From assembly GCF_028858725.1 (NCBI RefSeq), contig NC_084760.1, forward strand, positions 60,165,367 through 60,229,366: a DNA stretch of 64,000 nt. Reading direction: 5' to 3'. Both the position numbers and the translations under genes were made by a program. The DNA is from Colius striatus. Lineage: Eukaryota; Chordata; Aves; Coliiformes; Coliidae. Below are positions 13,814 through 26,400 of this stretch, piece after piece (within the stretch, counting starts at the first letter, position 1; each line of letters opens with the position of its first letter). The notes under the pieces are model-generated. The model made no database searches and had not been told where the DNA came from. It saw only the letters and a program-made list of their open reading frames with translations.

Positions 13814-14288
13814 AAGAGGCTAAATTCTCTCAAGAGACTAGCAATTTCAATGCCCACTTGAAAGGCTATAAAGGTGTTTCAGAACATCTTATGAAAATCA
13901 GGCCATTAACAAACATCTCAAAGCTTTCAAAGAAACCAAAAAATGACCCTTCTAAGAGTTTAGACCACGATGCACATTTTCCAACTGACGATCATGGAAT
14001 AAAAACATATTTCTAAAACCGAAAAGAAAAGTAACTTCTTTCATTATAGGGTGTACATATTTTACAGAGTGCAGCTAGGCATAAAACCACATACTTTCAA
14101 GGGTACTATCTATGAAAAATTCTTTTTCAGTAGTAAATAATGTAAATTATAATGATATGCACTGAATACAGAATGTGTTTTTAAATAATTAACTGTATTT
14201 GTATGTCCAGTAAAGGAAAGAATTAGATGTTAATGAAATAGCATTCTAGAACAAGTTAATCGTTTCACAACAGTCCCTGTTGACTGGC

Positions 14289-14366
14289 CAGAAAAAAAAA
14301 CCCAACCAAACAAAGAAAAAAAACAAAACAAAAAAACCCCAACCAAACAAAAAAACAAACCAAACT
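14289..14366 (+). repeat. A/C-rich low-complexity tract
   Basis: About 78 bp made of poly-A runs separated by CC and C, with irregular AACCAAAC-like units (for example CCCAACCAAACAAAG). It lies in MOXD1 intron 1. A similar tract at about 39,265-39,305 sits next to a CR1 end. Confidence 0.75.
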
Positions 14367-16736
14367 TTGGACAAATTTTGTTTCTTCAGCATCTTTCTTT
14401 CTTGGTGGTGCAAGTATGGAAATATTTTAACTGAGCAACTTTTTTGAAGACCTCAGTCTGGTTTAAAAGAAACCTTGCTGTCTAGAACTGAAGAAATAAG
14501 GATGGAGAAAATCTCATGTTGTGAGGAAGCTTAATAGAAGCATTTCTTCTGTGCTTTACCTGCTCAAAAGTGAAACAAAATAACTCATAGCTCCTAGCAT
14601 AGCAGAAGTTTTTGTGCTATATTAGCATTTCAGGAAAAAATATCAGGTGTTCTGTAACAGGAAGCGCTTGCTATGGTCCTTCCCTTTTCCATCTCAGTTG
14701 CATTTGACATGGGAAGACAGTGAATAAAGTCCTTGAAAGAAGAATTGAATTTGTATTGGGTCATTTTTAAAGGATGCTGAAAATCAGTGAGTGATGCTGA
14801 AAACAGACACTAAAATGCCTTGAGTGCTGGGGAAAATGTCCTGCAGTGGGACACTTAGAGAACTTCATCTATTTATTTTACGAAAAGAAAATTGAGGAGT
14901 GATTTGATAATGGCACATAAATAACTTTATGGAGGTGGGATGTGGAGGAGGGAGTAGAGTGTTTAATATAGTAGAGAAAATACATAGCTGGAATGTGAAT
15001 CCAGACAAGCTTGTACTAGAAATCAGGAACAACACAGACTCAATCTTGCTACAAGCTATCAAGGGAAGTGATGGATCCTTCATCACTGGATGTCTTTACA
15101 ATATGTTTAGACACCTTTCTAAAAGACTTGCTTTACCCTAAAAGGATCCATGACCTAATCAAACACAAAGTTTGGGAATTTGGTTTTGTGGTTTTTTTTT
15201 TTTTTATATTGGTGAATAAGTGTATCCTCTGATGTGTAAAGCTCCAGAAAGCCTGTGAACTGAGCATTGCTTGATGATCAGAATATGTTTTTTATTAGCA
15301 GTATTTTGTACAGATTGAGGTTTTTAGAAAAAAAAAATCTTAATTTTGAAATATAGGGGGAAAAATACCTTTAAATCATAAGTCTGAACTTAAATAAGAC
15401 AAATAGTTGCCTAAACTTTATATAGTAAACTAATAAAAAAGCAAAATATGCTAAAAGTTCCCTTTTTTGGTTAAAGTTTTGATTTTCTAAAAATCTTGAC
15501 AAACACCAAGGACAGCATGTTAAACATTTGGTTTTCATATGGTGAAATGTTAATTAAAATCCATATTCTTAAAGACAAAGCTCTCAAACTTTAAGTGGCA
15601 GCTTCAAAGATCAACTAGCTTTAACACAATGAAGAAAAGATAGACAACTTAAACACTATACTCCAGTAACTGGATGTTGTTCTTAAGTTGCCTCTCTGAA
15701 AGGTGTTATTGAGGCAACTGTGGATAAGATGCTACCCTGTGCCCGGTTTCCCATTCCCTCACCCATGGGACAAGCTGTCCCTGCTCCCTGTGCCCCAGAG
15801 CAGCTCTTCCAGGTTGAGTCTCAGGCTGCTGAGAGGTGACTGAAGGGACCTTGCCCTCTCATGGCTCCTACCCACCAACCACCAAGTGCCTCTTGGAGGG
15901 GATGCTTCACTGTAAGCACCAGCAGAACCTATATCTCACACTCTCGTTCCCTTCCATAGTCCTGGCAATATGTAGATGACTACAGAAACATACCTACAGA
16001 ATTATGTCACTACAGCTGAGTTCTCCTGAGGTTGCTTTACCAGGGCAAGTACCAGGAGCCTCAGTGGCTACTCTGTAATTCCCTTTCAATTCACACCTCC
16101 AGGTGAGGAGATGAGGACGGCAGCAGCACTGAGTGTGCCACAGCAGATGAAGACATCATTAGACTGGGAAACTGGTGGGATTGTGCCCTCATACCAGTGG
16201 GATTACAAAGAGGAAGCTCAGGCAGCATCAGGACATCCAAGCTCTGTCACTTGCTGGTGCAGCAACTCGCAGGGTGAAACCCTGCCATCCCCCTCCTCTC
16301 TTCCTCCAGTCTTAGGGTTAGGCAGGAGAAATGTCCAGGGAGAGAGAAAAGGGCTGTTGCATTTTTTCTGGATAAAGAGGAAGGAAACCCGACACCTTTG
16401 ACAAAACCCATGTAGAAGTTTATGGGAAGGACAGCAGGGAGTGGACCGAGAGAAAGCACTCCTCCAGGGGAGAGGAACACAGAACAACGGGCATAACCAA
16501 AAAGGTGGAAGGAAAAAGCAAAGAGACAGAGGGATGAAGGGCGAGGAAGCTGCAAAAGAAAGAGGGTGAAGGAAAGCGGGACGTCCCGAGAGAGAAGCAG
16601 CAGGGGGAAGATGGGCGGACAAAGAGGACCCGGGACGTGGGGCGGGAGCGCGGGGCTCCAGGAGAGCTGTGCCCCGGCGGGTCCGGCGGCTCGCGGGCAC
16701 GGGGAAGCGAAGAGAAGGGAAGGAGCCGGGCTTTAC

Positions 16737-17009
16737 CTGCAGGTAGGGCTGGCCCCTCTCCACGCCCCCCACCACGATGTCTGCTGAGGCCATGCCGCCG
16801 CTGGCCGAGAGCCCGAAGCCCACGTAGCCGTGGGTGCGCACCTCCAGGAGGAAGGCGAGGGCGCTGCCGCGGCGGCCCCAGCGCAGGCGGAAGGCGGCCG
16901 CGCCGTCCAGCACCGCGCTGTGCGGGTAGCTCCGCGCCGGCGGCCCGGCGGCGGCACAGGCGTACAGCAGCCCCCCCAGCACAAGCGCCCAGGGCTGCAG
17001 CCGCCGCAT
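16737..17009 (-). CDS. MOXD1: MOXD1 coding exon 1 (signal peptide and start of DOMON domain)
   Basis: Encodes residues 1-91 and ends at a consensus donor (CAG followed by GTAAAG) after the motif GQPYLQ, in phase 0. Residues 1-21 form a signal peptide: an RR pair, then a hydrophobic stretch with VLGGLLYACAAA. The DOMON domain begins around RSYPHSAVLDG and includes GYVGFGLS and MASADIVVGGV, both hallmarks of MOXD1 proteins. I chose the ATG at 17,009-17,007. The frame stays open upstream to a GTG at 17,024, but only the ATG gives a typical signal peptide, and it has A at position -3. Codon use is very GC-rich because the exon lies in a CpG island. Confidence 0.95.
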
Positions 17010-17068
17010 CCTCTCGCCGCGCACCGCCGGCTGCCTCTGCCTCTCTCCACAGAGAATGAGTGTCGGCG

Positions 17069-17103
17069 AATGTGTATGTGTGTGTGTGTGCGTGTGTGTG
17101 CGC
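17069..17103 (+). repeat. (TG)n / (CA)n microsatellite in MOXD1 leader region
   Basis: A tract of TG dinucleotides with a few TA and CG interruptions, about 35 bp, starting some 60 bp upstream of the MOXD1 start codon. On the gene strand it reads as CA repeats and would lie in the 5' UTR or core promoter. Its length is likely polymorphic. Confidence 0.85.
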
Positions 17104-17480
17104 GGAGAAGGGGGGGCCGGGTGCCCCGGTCACCCCGCCCCCGCCGCGGGCGGCACTGTGCCGGCCGGCCCCGTCGGGGCAGCTCGGCCCCGGCCTCCGC
17201 TTTGTTCGCTCCCCTCTCCGCGCCGTCCCGCACCGCAGCACTGCTCGCCCCGGCTCCCCCGCGCCGCCCGTCGGAGTCGGCTGAGCCGAGCGCTCGTCGC
17301 GGCCGCAGCACCTGCCGAGCTGCTGCGGGGCGTTAGCGAAATTCCTCCTCCTGACGGAGGAAGCGGACACGAGGGGGCGGACGGGGCTTCCCCCCTTCTC
17401 GCTGGGCACCTCCCCGCGCCCTGGCCCCACGGGGGCTTTAACTCCAGCGGAAAAAGCCCGTGGTAGGAAGCCCGGAGGCA

Positions 17481-20400
17481 AACGAGCGCTTTCCAGCTTT
17501 CGGCCGCTTCATCACTCAGTGCGAGAGCACGGTGCCGCGGCCGGACGGCTGAGCAGGGGATACCCCGTCGGGAGAGATTTTTTTGCTCCCTAAGTGGAAA
17601 ACAGGGACTCTCGCAGACTGAGTTGCACTGACACGGCTCCAAGAGCACAGTTGGAAACTCCACCTGCGTCCCTGGACACCCATGCACCCTGTCCTCCGTG
17701 CCTCCATCACTCAGCTGACATCCTACGAACAGGAGCCGCAACCACGTCCTCTCTTGCCTGTACCGCCATTGCGGTGAGACAGTAAAGACGGGAAACATGG
17801 TTTTGGAGGAGTGTTCCCGGCCCCCCTGCAAAGCTAGATGGAAAATAAAAATAACAGGGCACCCAAAACGGGAAAGTCATGGTTCACAAGGAGTCATACG
17901 GACCCTTGAAAGACACAAACAATAAGAAAACATTTTTTAAATTAAGTTCTGCTCTTAGAATTTTGTTTTATTTGTGATTAAACAAAAGAGAAAGAGCCTG
18001 GCAGCCGAAATGTAACAGTAATTCGATGAAAACCAATCAAGCCACTATTTAAGGGAAATTAGTAATGCTTCCTTTTTAGGCTTTTGCACAAAAATATTTC
18101 ATAAAAATCACTGGGGCTTCCAGAATATCACTACCTACTGTGATGTGAGGAATATGATCAAACTACAAAATAACGTCTAGAAAAGGAAATTGTAAAAAAA
18201 GAAAAAAAAAAAAAAAGCACCAAACGTTATTTTTACCTAAAATACCACAAGAAATGAGAGAAAATCTATAGTTAGATACTGATGAAATGAAAATAATCTT
18301 TAAAGGAAATAGATTGGTGTGATTTTTTTTTTTCCAGTTAAAATTTCAAAGATACAAACTCAGATGACTGACAGAAAATGCTGAGATGATGAGCACTTAG
18401 ATTCTCTTCTAATTCTTCTTGAAAATTGCTAACTCCTACAAGGGGATGTGGATTAATTTAAGGAGAAATTGCAAGTGCTCAATATCTCTGACGACTTAGC
18501 TGTGACCTGGACTCTCAGCTGGGTGGATGTCCTGTTTGTGAAACTATGTGTCAAATATATGTGTTAAATAAAAGATCCTCACGACAGCTACAAAAAGAAG
18601 TACGTTTCTGTTTTCTGGGAGAAGGGACAAAGAAGGAATGAAGGATGTTTCTCAAAATTATCTTTTTCTTAATTTTCTTATAAGACTATACATCACTTTC
18701 TTACCTAACAGAAACCCTGAGATACAGTTTCAATAATGTGAATGCCACAGGCTTGTATGAGTACTTCAGTCAGAAAGAATAGTTAAGTGACACTCCTGGT
18801 AGAACAGTTGCTGCCTTTCAGTCACAACGATGGGCACCTAGGCCTAACTCAATGCTTCCTGTAACGTGTGCTGCTTAAGCCTTTTTACAAAATAATTATA
18901 AATGCTCACTTTAAAGTACACTATGATGTGTCGTTTTGGTAAGGATGGTACCAATGATATTTTAGAAGCCTGTACTCAACATGGGATACTGCTCTATAGG
19001 GAAAGATGATGTGATATCCCCCACACACACTATACTGTACAGCATAACATGCAGAAGCAGGGCTCCCCAGCCAGCCTGAATGTGGGTGTCTGGACAAGGG
19101 AAGCAGAGCTGGAGGTAGGTGTGCACTGCAGAGGCTGTCATCAGGAATAGCTGTGCACCTCCCTCTCAGTCCCCTACACCTCCAACCAACTCCTTGTTCC
19201 TCTTACAGCAAACAGGCATCAACAGAAAAATGAAGAACAGACTCCAGTGGCCTAAAACTTGGAGTCAGCTGAGCTCCTTCCAGTCATTCATCCAACAGTC
19301 AAAGCAGCAGGATCATCTAGAGACTTGAACTACCTGAAATATCTCAGACAAGACAAGACAGAGGTTTGTTGTAGAGGGTCTGGTAAAAGTGGTAACACTG
19401 ACTGGAAATAGCCTGGTGTTTCTGATGAGCTGCAAGGGCCTTGGGGGTGGACAGCCTCTGCACAGGCCAATTTATGAGTATCTTGTGTGAGCAGACTCTG
19501 TGGTCAGAGTGTCTCTATTCCATGGCTCTGGAGCTAACCCCAGACTACTCCCAGGCTTTACTTCCTTTTGCGGAGAAAAGTGACATTTTGGAGGCTGAGA
19601 TCTGGATTGGAAACAATGCTTGAGTTCTTGAAATCTCCTGTGGGACTGAATGAACTCTCTGAACACCTTGAGGGTCAGTCTGCAGCTTCCCAGCAGCTCT
19701 GAAGCCTTTGCTCCCAAAAGCCTTGTGGCCCTTCACCAAAACCTGGGAATGCTGGTAGCCTGTCTTCCAGCAATGGAATTGTATCCAGCAGCACTGCTCA
19801 CCCCATCACAATGGCCACATTTAGAATAGCGTAAGTGCAGGAATAGCAGCCCTATTGCTTTCCAATCTCCAGCAGATATTTTTCTGTTAAAACAAACCAC
19901 CCAAACAGTTTCACAGAGCTGCACACTTGATCTACAAATACTGTGACAAAACCAATTTTCTTCAAACTTGCTATTTATAATCCCAAGAACAATACTCATA
20001 TTATAAAACTTTCCTAGTAGATTGTGGGCAGAGTACTACAATTCCCAAAACTCACATTAAGAGACTTTGATGACTTCATAGTTGGGGGTTTTTTTGCATG
20101 ATTAAGAGACCAAACATATGAAGAAAACAGTCTAAATCTGACACTTGGCCTAGAAGTAATACTGCTGGCAGGAACACAGTGTAACATCAGATTACTACCT
20201 CCTTCTGTCTGAATTCAGTTTCACTACTTCTTGTCTCTAGGAAGGCAGTCGCCTAACCAAGCACAACAGGATTCAGCAGGTAGTTCCCTTTTTAAAATCT
20301 CACTGCTGTTACTGAAGATGATCTTGCTCCCTCACACTGTTGCACAGCATGGTTCATATACCAAAATACTGATGAAAAAAATGGCACCTTCTTTTTCATA

Positions 20401-23400
20401 TCACAAATATTTGAGGGGAAAAAAGAAATCATAAGTTGTATAGAGCATAAAAAACTCACTAAAAACTTTAGTAGACATCTTTTGGTATGAAACAGTGCAC
20501 TTTGCTGTAGGAGATACTCCACCCATCAGTTTCCAAAACTGTAAGGAAAAAAAGAACATGGCATAGCTGAAACAACAACCTGTGACTATCCAGAAGAAAG
20601 CTGTTTCTCGGCTAATGAGCTAACTAAGCTGTGTAAGAAACAAATCTTAAAAATCACTTGGAGACAATAGTGACCATGGGTTTCATCCAGAGCAACAACA
20701 TGACTGCCTCCCTCAAACACACTGCTTACCTAAAATATACCCCTACACCAAACACTTCTTGTCCACTTAGTATAGAGACATTTGAAACTGTTTGCATAAG
20801 GACCTTCTCAGGTCCTGCAAGAAATGCATAGAGATTCATTACATACAAGCATGGCACTGAGTACCTGTGAGTAATGCTGTCAAGAGCAATTATTATCAAA
20901 AAACAGTCTGCTATGAAACCTGTGCAAAAAGCATTTAAACTGTGTATGCCCTCTGTGGCAGATAGCTGGACAGACAGGTAAAATTCAAATTACACATGTA
21001 TTAACTTAGTAAAGATAAATATGAAGTGTAAGTAACCATTATAAAATGGTACTTAAAGGTACGTAAGTTAAAAGATATTCTTCAGTGAACATCAGCATCA
21101 GAATAGATACACCTAGTGAAAAGTAAAAAAAAATGAGACTGTCAAATTCAAACAAAAGGGAATGAATTCTTCCCCATACCTGAGCTGATATGGCCATGTA
21201 GAAATGTCATTGCCGAGGTATCCCGTTTTGGCACTTGCTGTGAGTCAGCTCCCAGTATTACGCGGTGTGACTGACTGCAGCTAAGTGCCTCCTTTCACAG
21301 AGGTACTCGTAAAAGAAGGGAAAGGCAACAACCACAACCAAGAGAAATGAGAGACTCTTTGCTAGAAAGCCTGTCTGCTTTTCCAACTGGTCTAATAAAA
21401 CTCTTGTCCTCCAATTTTCTCTCCCAAGAGAAGCAAGAAGTTTTTATGAACCTAAGTCAAGGCATTTGCATCTGCAATGTCTGCAGAAACGAGCTTGCCA
21501 GAGTGCAAAAGAAAGATAAATAATTCTGCTATGCTATGCCCTCAGTGTGGAACTTGGAAAATAATTGTTTTCTAACATTATTTTTCTATCCTTGGGCAGT
21601 TCAGTTAAAGTATCAAGCAACATGAGTCCAAATTCATCATAAGCATAGCTGAAAGCATACTAGTTTTTGTTTATACCAGTCTGATATTAACAAAGCTTTT
21701 AAAATGTAGGTTGTATGTAGCACAGGCAAGCTTCAAAACTATCCTAACTTCAACCAAGGTCAGACTACTTCAAGAACAGAGAGGTAGAAATGGTCCATCT
21801 CTGTATTCACTGGTCCCAAACATTGCTTCCAGCTCCAGTGATTAATATGTATTACTTCATAAGAAGAGTTTGTATCTCGTCGCTACATCAACCTTAAAGC
21901 AAAACCAATTGTGTGTTCTTCTCTACCGCCCCCAGCAAAGGAAAAGAAAAATGCAAAACAAGTGCCTAAAATGCATAGAAGGAGGATTAAAAAAACTTAT
22001 GAAAGCCTTCATGCAGTTATTCTGTTCTGACTGATAAATTATATTTGTAGGCATCTTACACTTTACAATGTAAGAATAATTTTCAAGTATTTGGGAAATG
22101 GGGTGGGAAAGGGTCAAGGGGAAAAATAAAACTTTATAGATCAAAAATGAAGCAACAGAGCACATTCCAGGAAAAAAAATATATAATGAAAAGCAGGAGA
22201 GCTTGTATCCTGACTTTGACTGATATCTCAGTTTCATAGAATCATAGAATGGCTTCCATTTTTAGAAGACATAAAGGAGCCATGTATGTACTTCCCCTCT
22301 CAGAGCTAGTCAATGTCTTTGATATCTTCTAAAAAAGCCATGGGAGTGCGTAGGAATGGCAAATATACAACTTCTGATGTATTTACAGTGCCATGTTGCT
22401 GTTATTCTAAGTGTAGCTTCTATAAACATCAATAAAATAAGCATAATGCTCTGTTCTCCCACCTTAATTGAGTAGGTTAAGACAAAACAGTTGTTCCCAA
22501 TTTGAAGGTTTGTTTTTTTCCTCTATGTTAAATTCTTTAAACAAATGTTTAAGAGCAGCCAGATCATTATGTGTGCTCGAGGAAATGTTTGGTGCCAGTG
22601 GAGGCACAGGCAGAACATTTCCATCTTTCTCTTTTTGAAGCAATCTTGATCTTGGATCAAAACAGAAGAGTTTTCCAACTCCTCTTGCTGGCAGCAATGT
22701 TTCCCCAGTGCCTGAACTGCTTGCTCTGCTGGCTCAGCATTTCAGAGACAACATCAAGTTGAACTCACAAACCTTTTTGTTCTTGGTCTCTCACCTCAAG
22801 TGAACACAAACAGGACTGTCAATGAAGCTGGGTTTAGTTTGTGTAGGTATTCTCCCACTGTAACAAGCTTCCAGATAAACCTGCAAGCTAATTCTCTACC
22901 CCTCTTGCATCACATTGGTGTCAAAATCTGGAGTTGAGCAGGTCACTCCAATGAGGAATAGAAATCATTAAACTAAAAGAGTAAATAAAAGTGATTCATT
23001 TCATTTTCACAGCCAGAACAAACTTCTTGTTACCTTTTGTTACCAAGACCATCTTGCTGTTGGCGAGGCAGCTTATAAAATGTTTATAGAAGACTTTGCA
23101 CTAATTAAAACTATATCATCAGTGTTTAGCATTTGTTAATTTTCTGCATGAAAGCTAAATCACATAAGAGAACAGCCAGCAGGTATCTAACCCAAAGTAT
23201 GCCACAGAGCACTGGATACATCAGAAACAGGCTGAAATAAAATCTTTGGATGTCTCTGAGGTATCCCCATTGCCTGTAAATGGTCAGAACAGACAGCTCT
23301 TGCTGGGCTGCTCTCTAGCAACAATATCTCCATGCCTCAACACATCAGCACTGGTAAATTGTCAGGTCACTACTGATGATCGGGCTAAATCTTCAGAATT

Positions 23401-26400
23401 AATTGACCCATTAAGGAACAACAGAGAGGCATCATGTCTTTGGCCTTCCTTCCCCAGCTTCTATCAACAGCTAGGAGCATCCTTGATAAGGTAGGACCAG
23501 AAAAGTGTGAGGTGTCTCATTTCCTAGAACTCACTACCATCTACAAAACCTAGATGCTCCACACAGCATTAAAAACTGCCATGTTTATTTTACGTGCAGG
23601 TGTTATGCTTGTAACATGTAGGCCTGAATTAATGAGGAAGTCATCATATATAATGAGTATGAAAACAGTGTACTTTTTGGAGAGAAATCTAACTCCAAAC
23701 ACACACAAACCATAGCTGAAAAATTCAACCCCCAGAATTTAGAGTTGCATACATTAATTTTTCAAAACAAGCAAGTAGTCTGAGACTTCTAATTTTAGAT
23801 GGTATATGGTACACCTCTAAATTGATTTCTCATAGTCTCATTAAAAATTCAGTCCCAAAGATCTTGGTGATTACACAAAACATCTATCTGGATTAAACGC
23901 TATAAAATAATTCCTCTTTTCTAACCTTTCTTCAGTAAAAAGTACCTTCTTTACTCTTCCTTTCATATGGTCAGATAAAACTATTTATTTGGAGGAGAGA
24001 CAGAGTGTAGGAAGTTAGCCAGACCCAGGAAGAAAAGTCTGGTGCCAGGTAGACTTTCACTACAAAGTGAAAAAAGAATGAGTTAAACTGTTTCTCTTTA
24101 CTGTATCTTTGTAATTTCAAACATGAGTGGAAATCTGGAAAAACAAGGTTATTCAACTCATTTGTTTTACAGGTTATAACAAGATTGTAGACAGAGTATC
24201 ATAGATTTTATTGGTTAACTAAACATTTTTGCTATCTCCCCATAATACTGAATTTCTGAGAGACAGAGTATAAGCTAATGGGTTAACAATGATTTAATAT
24301 GAATCTCTCTTTTACTAAATAAAATAAATAATACAGATTGACAATTAATTGTTAGATTGAGAATAGACTTGTTGATTATTTCCAACCCCTCCCCCTTAAC
24401 TCAGGACTAGTTAAAATCAAAATGAAAGTCTTTATCAGAGTAATGCACTTCCCAGGTGAGAACTAACTTCCCAAGACCATCTAATCCAACCTGACAGTGG
24501 GGCAGGATCACCTTTTCCCTGCATCAGACCTGAGAGGTGTCTGTCTAGCCTTCCCTTCACAATGTTTGTCAGTGAAGATTTTTTTCTTCTTCTCCTCTCT
24601 CCTTCTCCCTTTGGATCAAATACACTCCAATGCAATGTTGTTCTTCTCAGTAGAAAGCTCTAGTAAGTGGCTAATTTTGGAAGCAGCAGTTTAAGCTTAT
24701 GACTGCTGTTCTGCACCTTATGTATATATTTGCCTGTGGAAGCCAACACAGGTGCTCTTGGTGGGGAGGGAGGTGCTTCCTGATCCCTACCCCTCACTAC
24801 CACCTACTCTGTCTCGGTATAGTTCAGAAGTCAACTGGTGGATATAGGTTTTCCATCTCTATGACTTTTCTAAGAAGCTGAATACCATCCTTCCTCTGCA
24901 GCCTTCACAAAGCTCAATTAGTATCCAGTTTTCTAAATCTAAATGAAAAATCTTTACTTCTTTTTTTTTTTCCTTCCTAATTGGACAGATGGATTCAGAG
25001 ACCATAACTTACCTCTGTGTTTAATTTCCCTCTCTTATTTAGAATGTCAAAATTAGCAGAACAAACACAAACCAGAAGGGGAGCAGGAGGTGGGACTTAG
25101 TGCCTTTAGGGGAATGTGTTGTTCTGAAGAACTGGAGAGTATCCCGGTGCCCTACCCTCTGTGCAAACAGCCTGCATAGCCAGTCAAAGCTATAAATACC
25201 CACAAGAAGCAAAAGTAGAGCAGAAAGAGGGTGCCCAATGTACTGCATCCTTTGGATAAAAACAGTAATATCTGCCTTCCCAACAAATTATGAAGACTAG
25301 CTTGCAGTTACTCCATCACATAAAAGTTTCTAGAATGTTTCAATACTATTGAACCCAATCCTGTCTCCGCTGGAGTCAGCGGTAAATTCCCAATGCAAAT
25401 AGGAGAAGTAACCTTGCTTTTTAGAAGGAAAATATTCCTCGTTGGAAAAAAATGCCCATCTCTAAAACTTTCAAACACTTTGCTGAGCTGAGGTTTTTTT
25501 AGTTAGAACCAATGTAATCCATTTTGCTCCTACATATATAACGCACACTCCAAACACTTACACATACACAAGATGGTTTGTATTTAAGCAAAGAGGAAAG
25601 TTTTGTTACAATGTGGAGTTTATTTAGAAAGTTTATGGATTTAAAGTGTACACAGGTTGAGGAATGAGGTCTTTGCCTGTCTATTTGAAGGGAAGTTTAC
25701 TGTTAAGATTCACGTGGTCATCTTTAAAATGTCTTGATTTTATTCCTGGATATCTTGAGATGCTTTTCACGGTCATGAATGCTGATGTCAAGTTTCAAAC
25801 CTAGAATGACAAGAACTGTACCTATGAAAGTGAAAGAAATATGACAAAAAGCAATGAAATTAAAACTCTTAATATTAGCAAATGACATCACTTCTTGACA
25901 TTGGTGATGCCAGCAATGAATCCCTAATTTCAGGGGATAAAAAGCAGACTTGAAGAAGGAATATAAAAATGCAACACCATGACATGAAGTGCAGAAAAAG
26001 ATAAACTCACAAGCATGTTCAGACTGTCTTATTTGTCCTGTTCTTACTGCATCTAAACTGGATAAAAAGATTGCTCTCCCAGCAGAATCACAAATGTTCA
26101 CCAACATTGTTTCTCCCTCATCTCAGCATCATAAGTATACATTTGTGAATTACTGACATTTTTTCAAAGACATCATGCAAATGTTGCAGAAGAAAAAATA
26201 AGTATGATGGAGAGATTTCTAGACTTTTTGAGAAAGCTTAAGCCCAGACCACAGCAAGTCATGGACGTCTCTTGTAAACATCAGGAGAAAAGCAGCCATC
26301 AGATCTTTGCACATGAGCACTACTGTACAGATTTGCAGCTGTCTAATGTTCGTAAGCTCAAATATTTTCAAAAGAAAACTGAACAAATCATTACTTGGAG

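Larger units (their letters stand above)
5405..16736 (-). other. MOXD1: MOXD1 intron 1
   Basis: 11.3 kb first intron. It is mostly AT-rich unique sequence with simple repeats: A-rich at 12,739-12,780, a G run at 13,793-13,813 and A/C-rich at 14,289-14,366. A short hairpin lies at 9,746-9,766. The stretch from about 15.7 to 16.7 kb becomes steadily more GC-rich toward the promoter. I see no CR1 copy and no credible exon in it. Confidence 0.85.
3444..17009 (-). other. MOXD1: MOXD1 gene, 5' part (coding exons 1-4 and introns 1-3)
   Basis: Four coding exons on the minus strand join into one open frame of 672 nt (224 codons) with no stop or frameshift. All three introns are GT-AG and all lie in phase 0. 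The product matches DBH-like monooxygenase 1, a copper type II, ascorbate-dependent monooxygenase relative of dopamine beta-hydroxylase that resides in the ER and whose substrate is not settled. The part seen here is signal peptide, DOMON domain and the start of the copper-monooxygenase N domain. The family protein is a little over 600 residues, so about two thirds, including all copper-ligand histidines, lies beyond position 1. A CpG island covers the start. STX7 lies upstream in the same orientation, about 25.6 kb away. Confidence 0.95.
16600..17480. promoter_or_regulatory. MOXD1: CpG island and probable MOXD1 promoter
   Basis: Base composition jumps from AT-rich flanks to strongly GC-rich with dense CpG from roughly 16.6 to 17.5 kb, covering MOXD1 coding exon 1, its leader and upstream DNA. 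This is the usual look of a vertebrate CpG-island promoter. The high GC creates long overlapping open frames on both strands that should not be read as genes. I see no clear TATA box, and the transcription start cannot be fixed by eye. Confidence 0.85.

Noticed and set aside
16218..16736. Continuation of the MOXD1 exon 1 frame past the donor site
   Set aside because: The frame reads into intron 1; a consensus GTAAAG donor at 16,736 and the start of exon 2 (DYFTDENR) show that it stops at 16,737.
16637..17336. Plus-strand frames of 140 and 168 codons over MOXD1 exon 1
   Set aside because: Antisense shadows of the GC-rich exon; composition only reflects base content.
16420..17481. 353-codon minus-strand frame across the MOXD1 promoter
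   Set aside because: GC-rich CpG-island artefact in a different frame from MOXD1 exon 1; Arg, Gly and Ala rich with no family similarity.
17130..17831. 233-codon minus-strand frame upstream of MOXD1
   Set aside because: Mostly CpG-island sequence; no recognisable domain and no splice link to MOXD1 seen.
18194..18216. Poly-A tract as a sign of a processed pseudogene
   Set aside because: No coding-like sequence or target duplication upstream on either strand.
22234..22252. CR1-like tail (CATAGAATCATAGAATGG)
   Set aside because: Only the tail units are present; too short to call a CR1 copy, and it could be chance.
24430..24600. Possible very old CR1 3' fragment (CCATCTAATCCAACCTGAC)
   Set aside because: Only one short motif fits; flanking sequence does not follow the CR1 consensus well enough.
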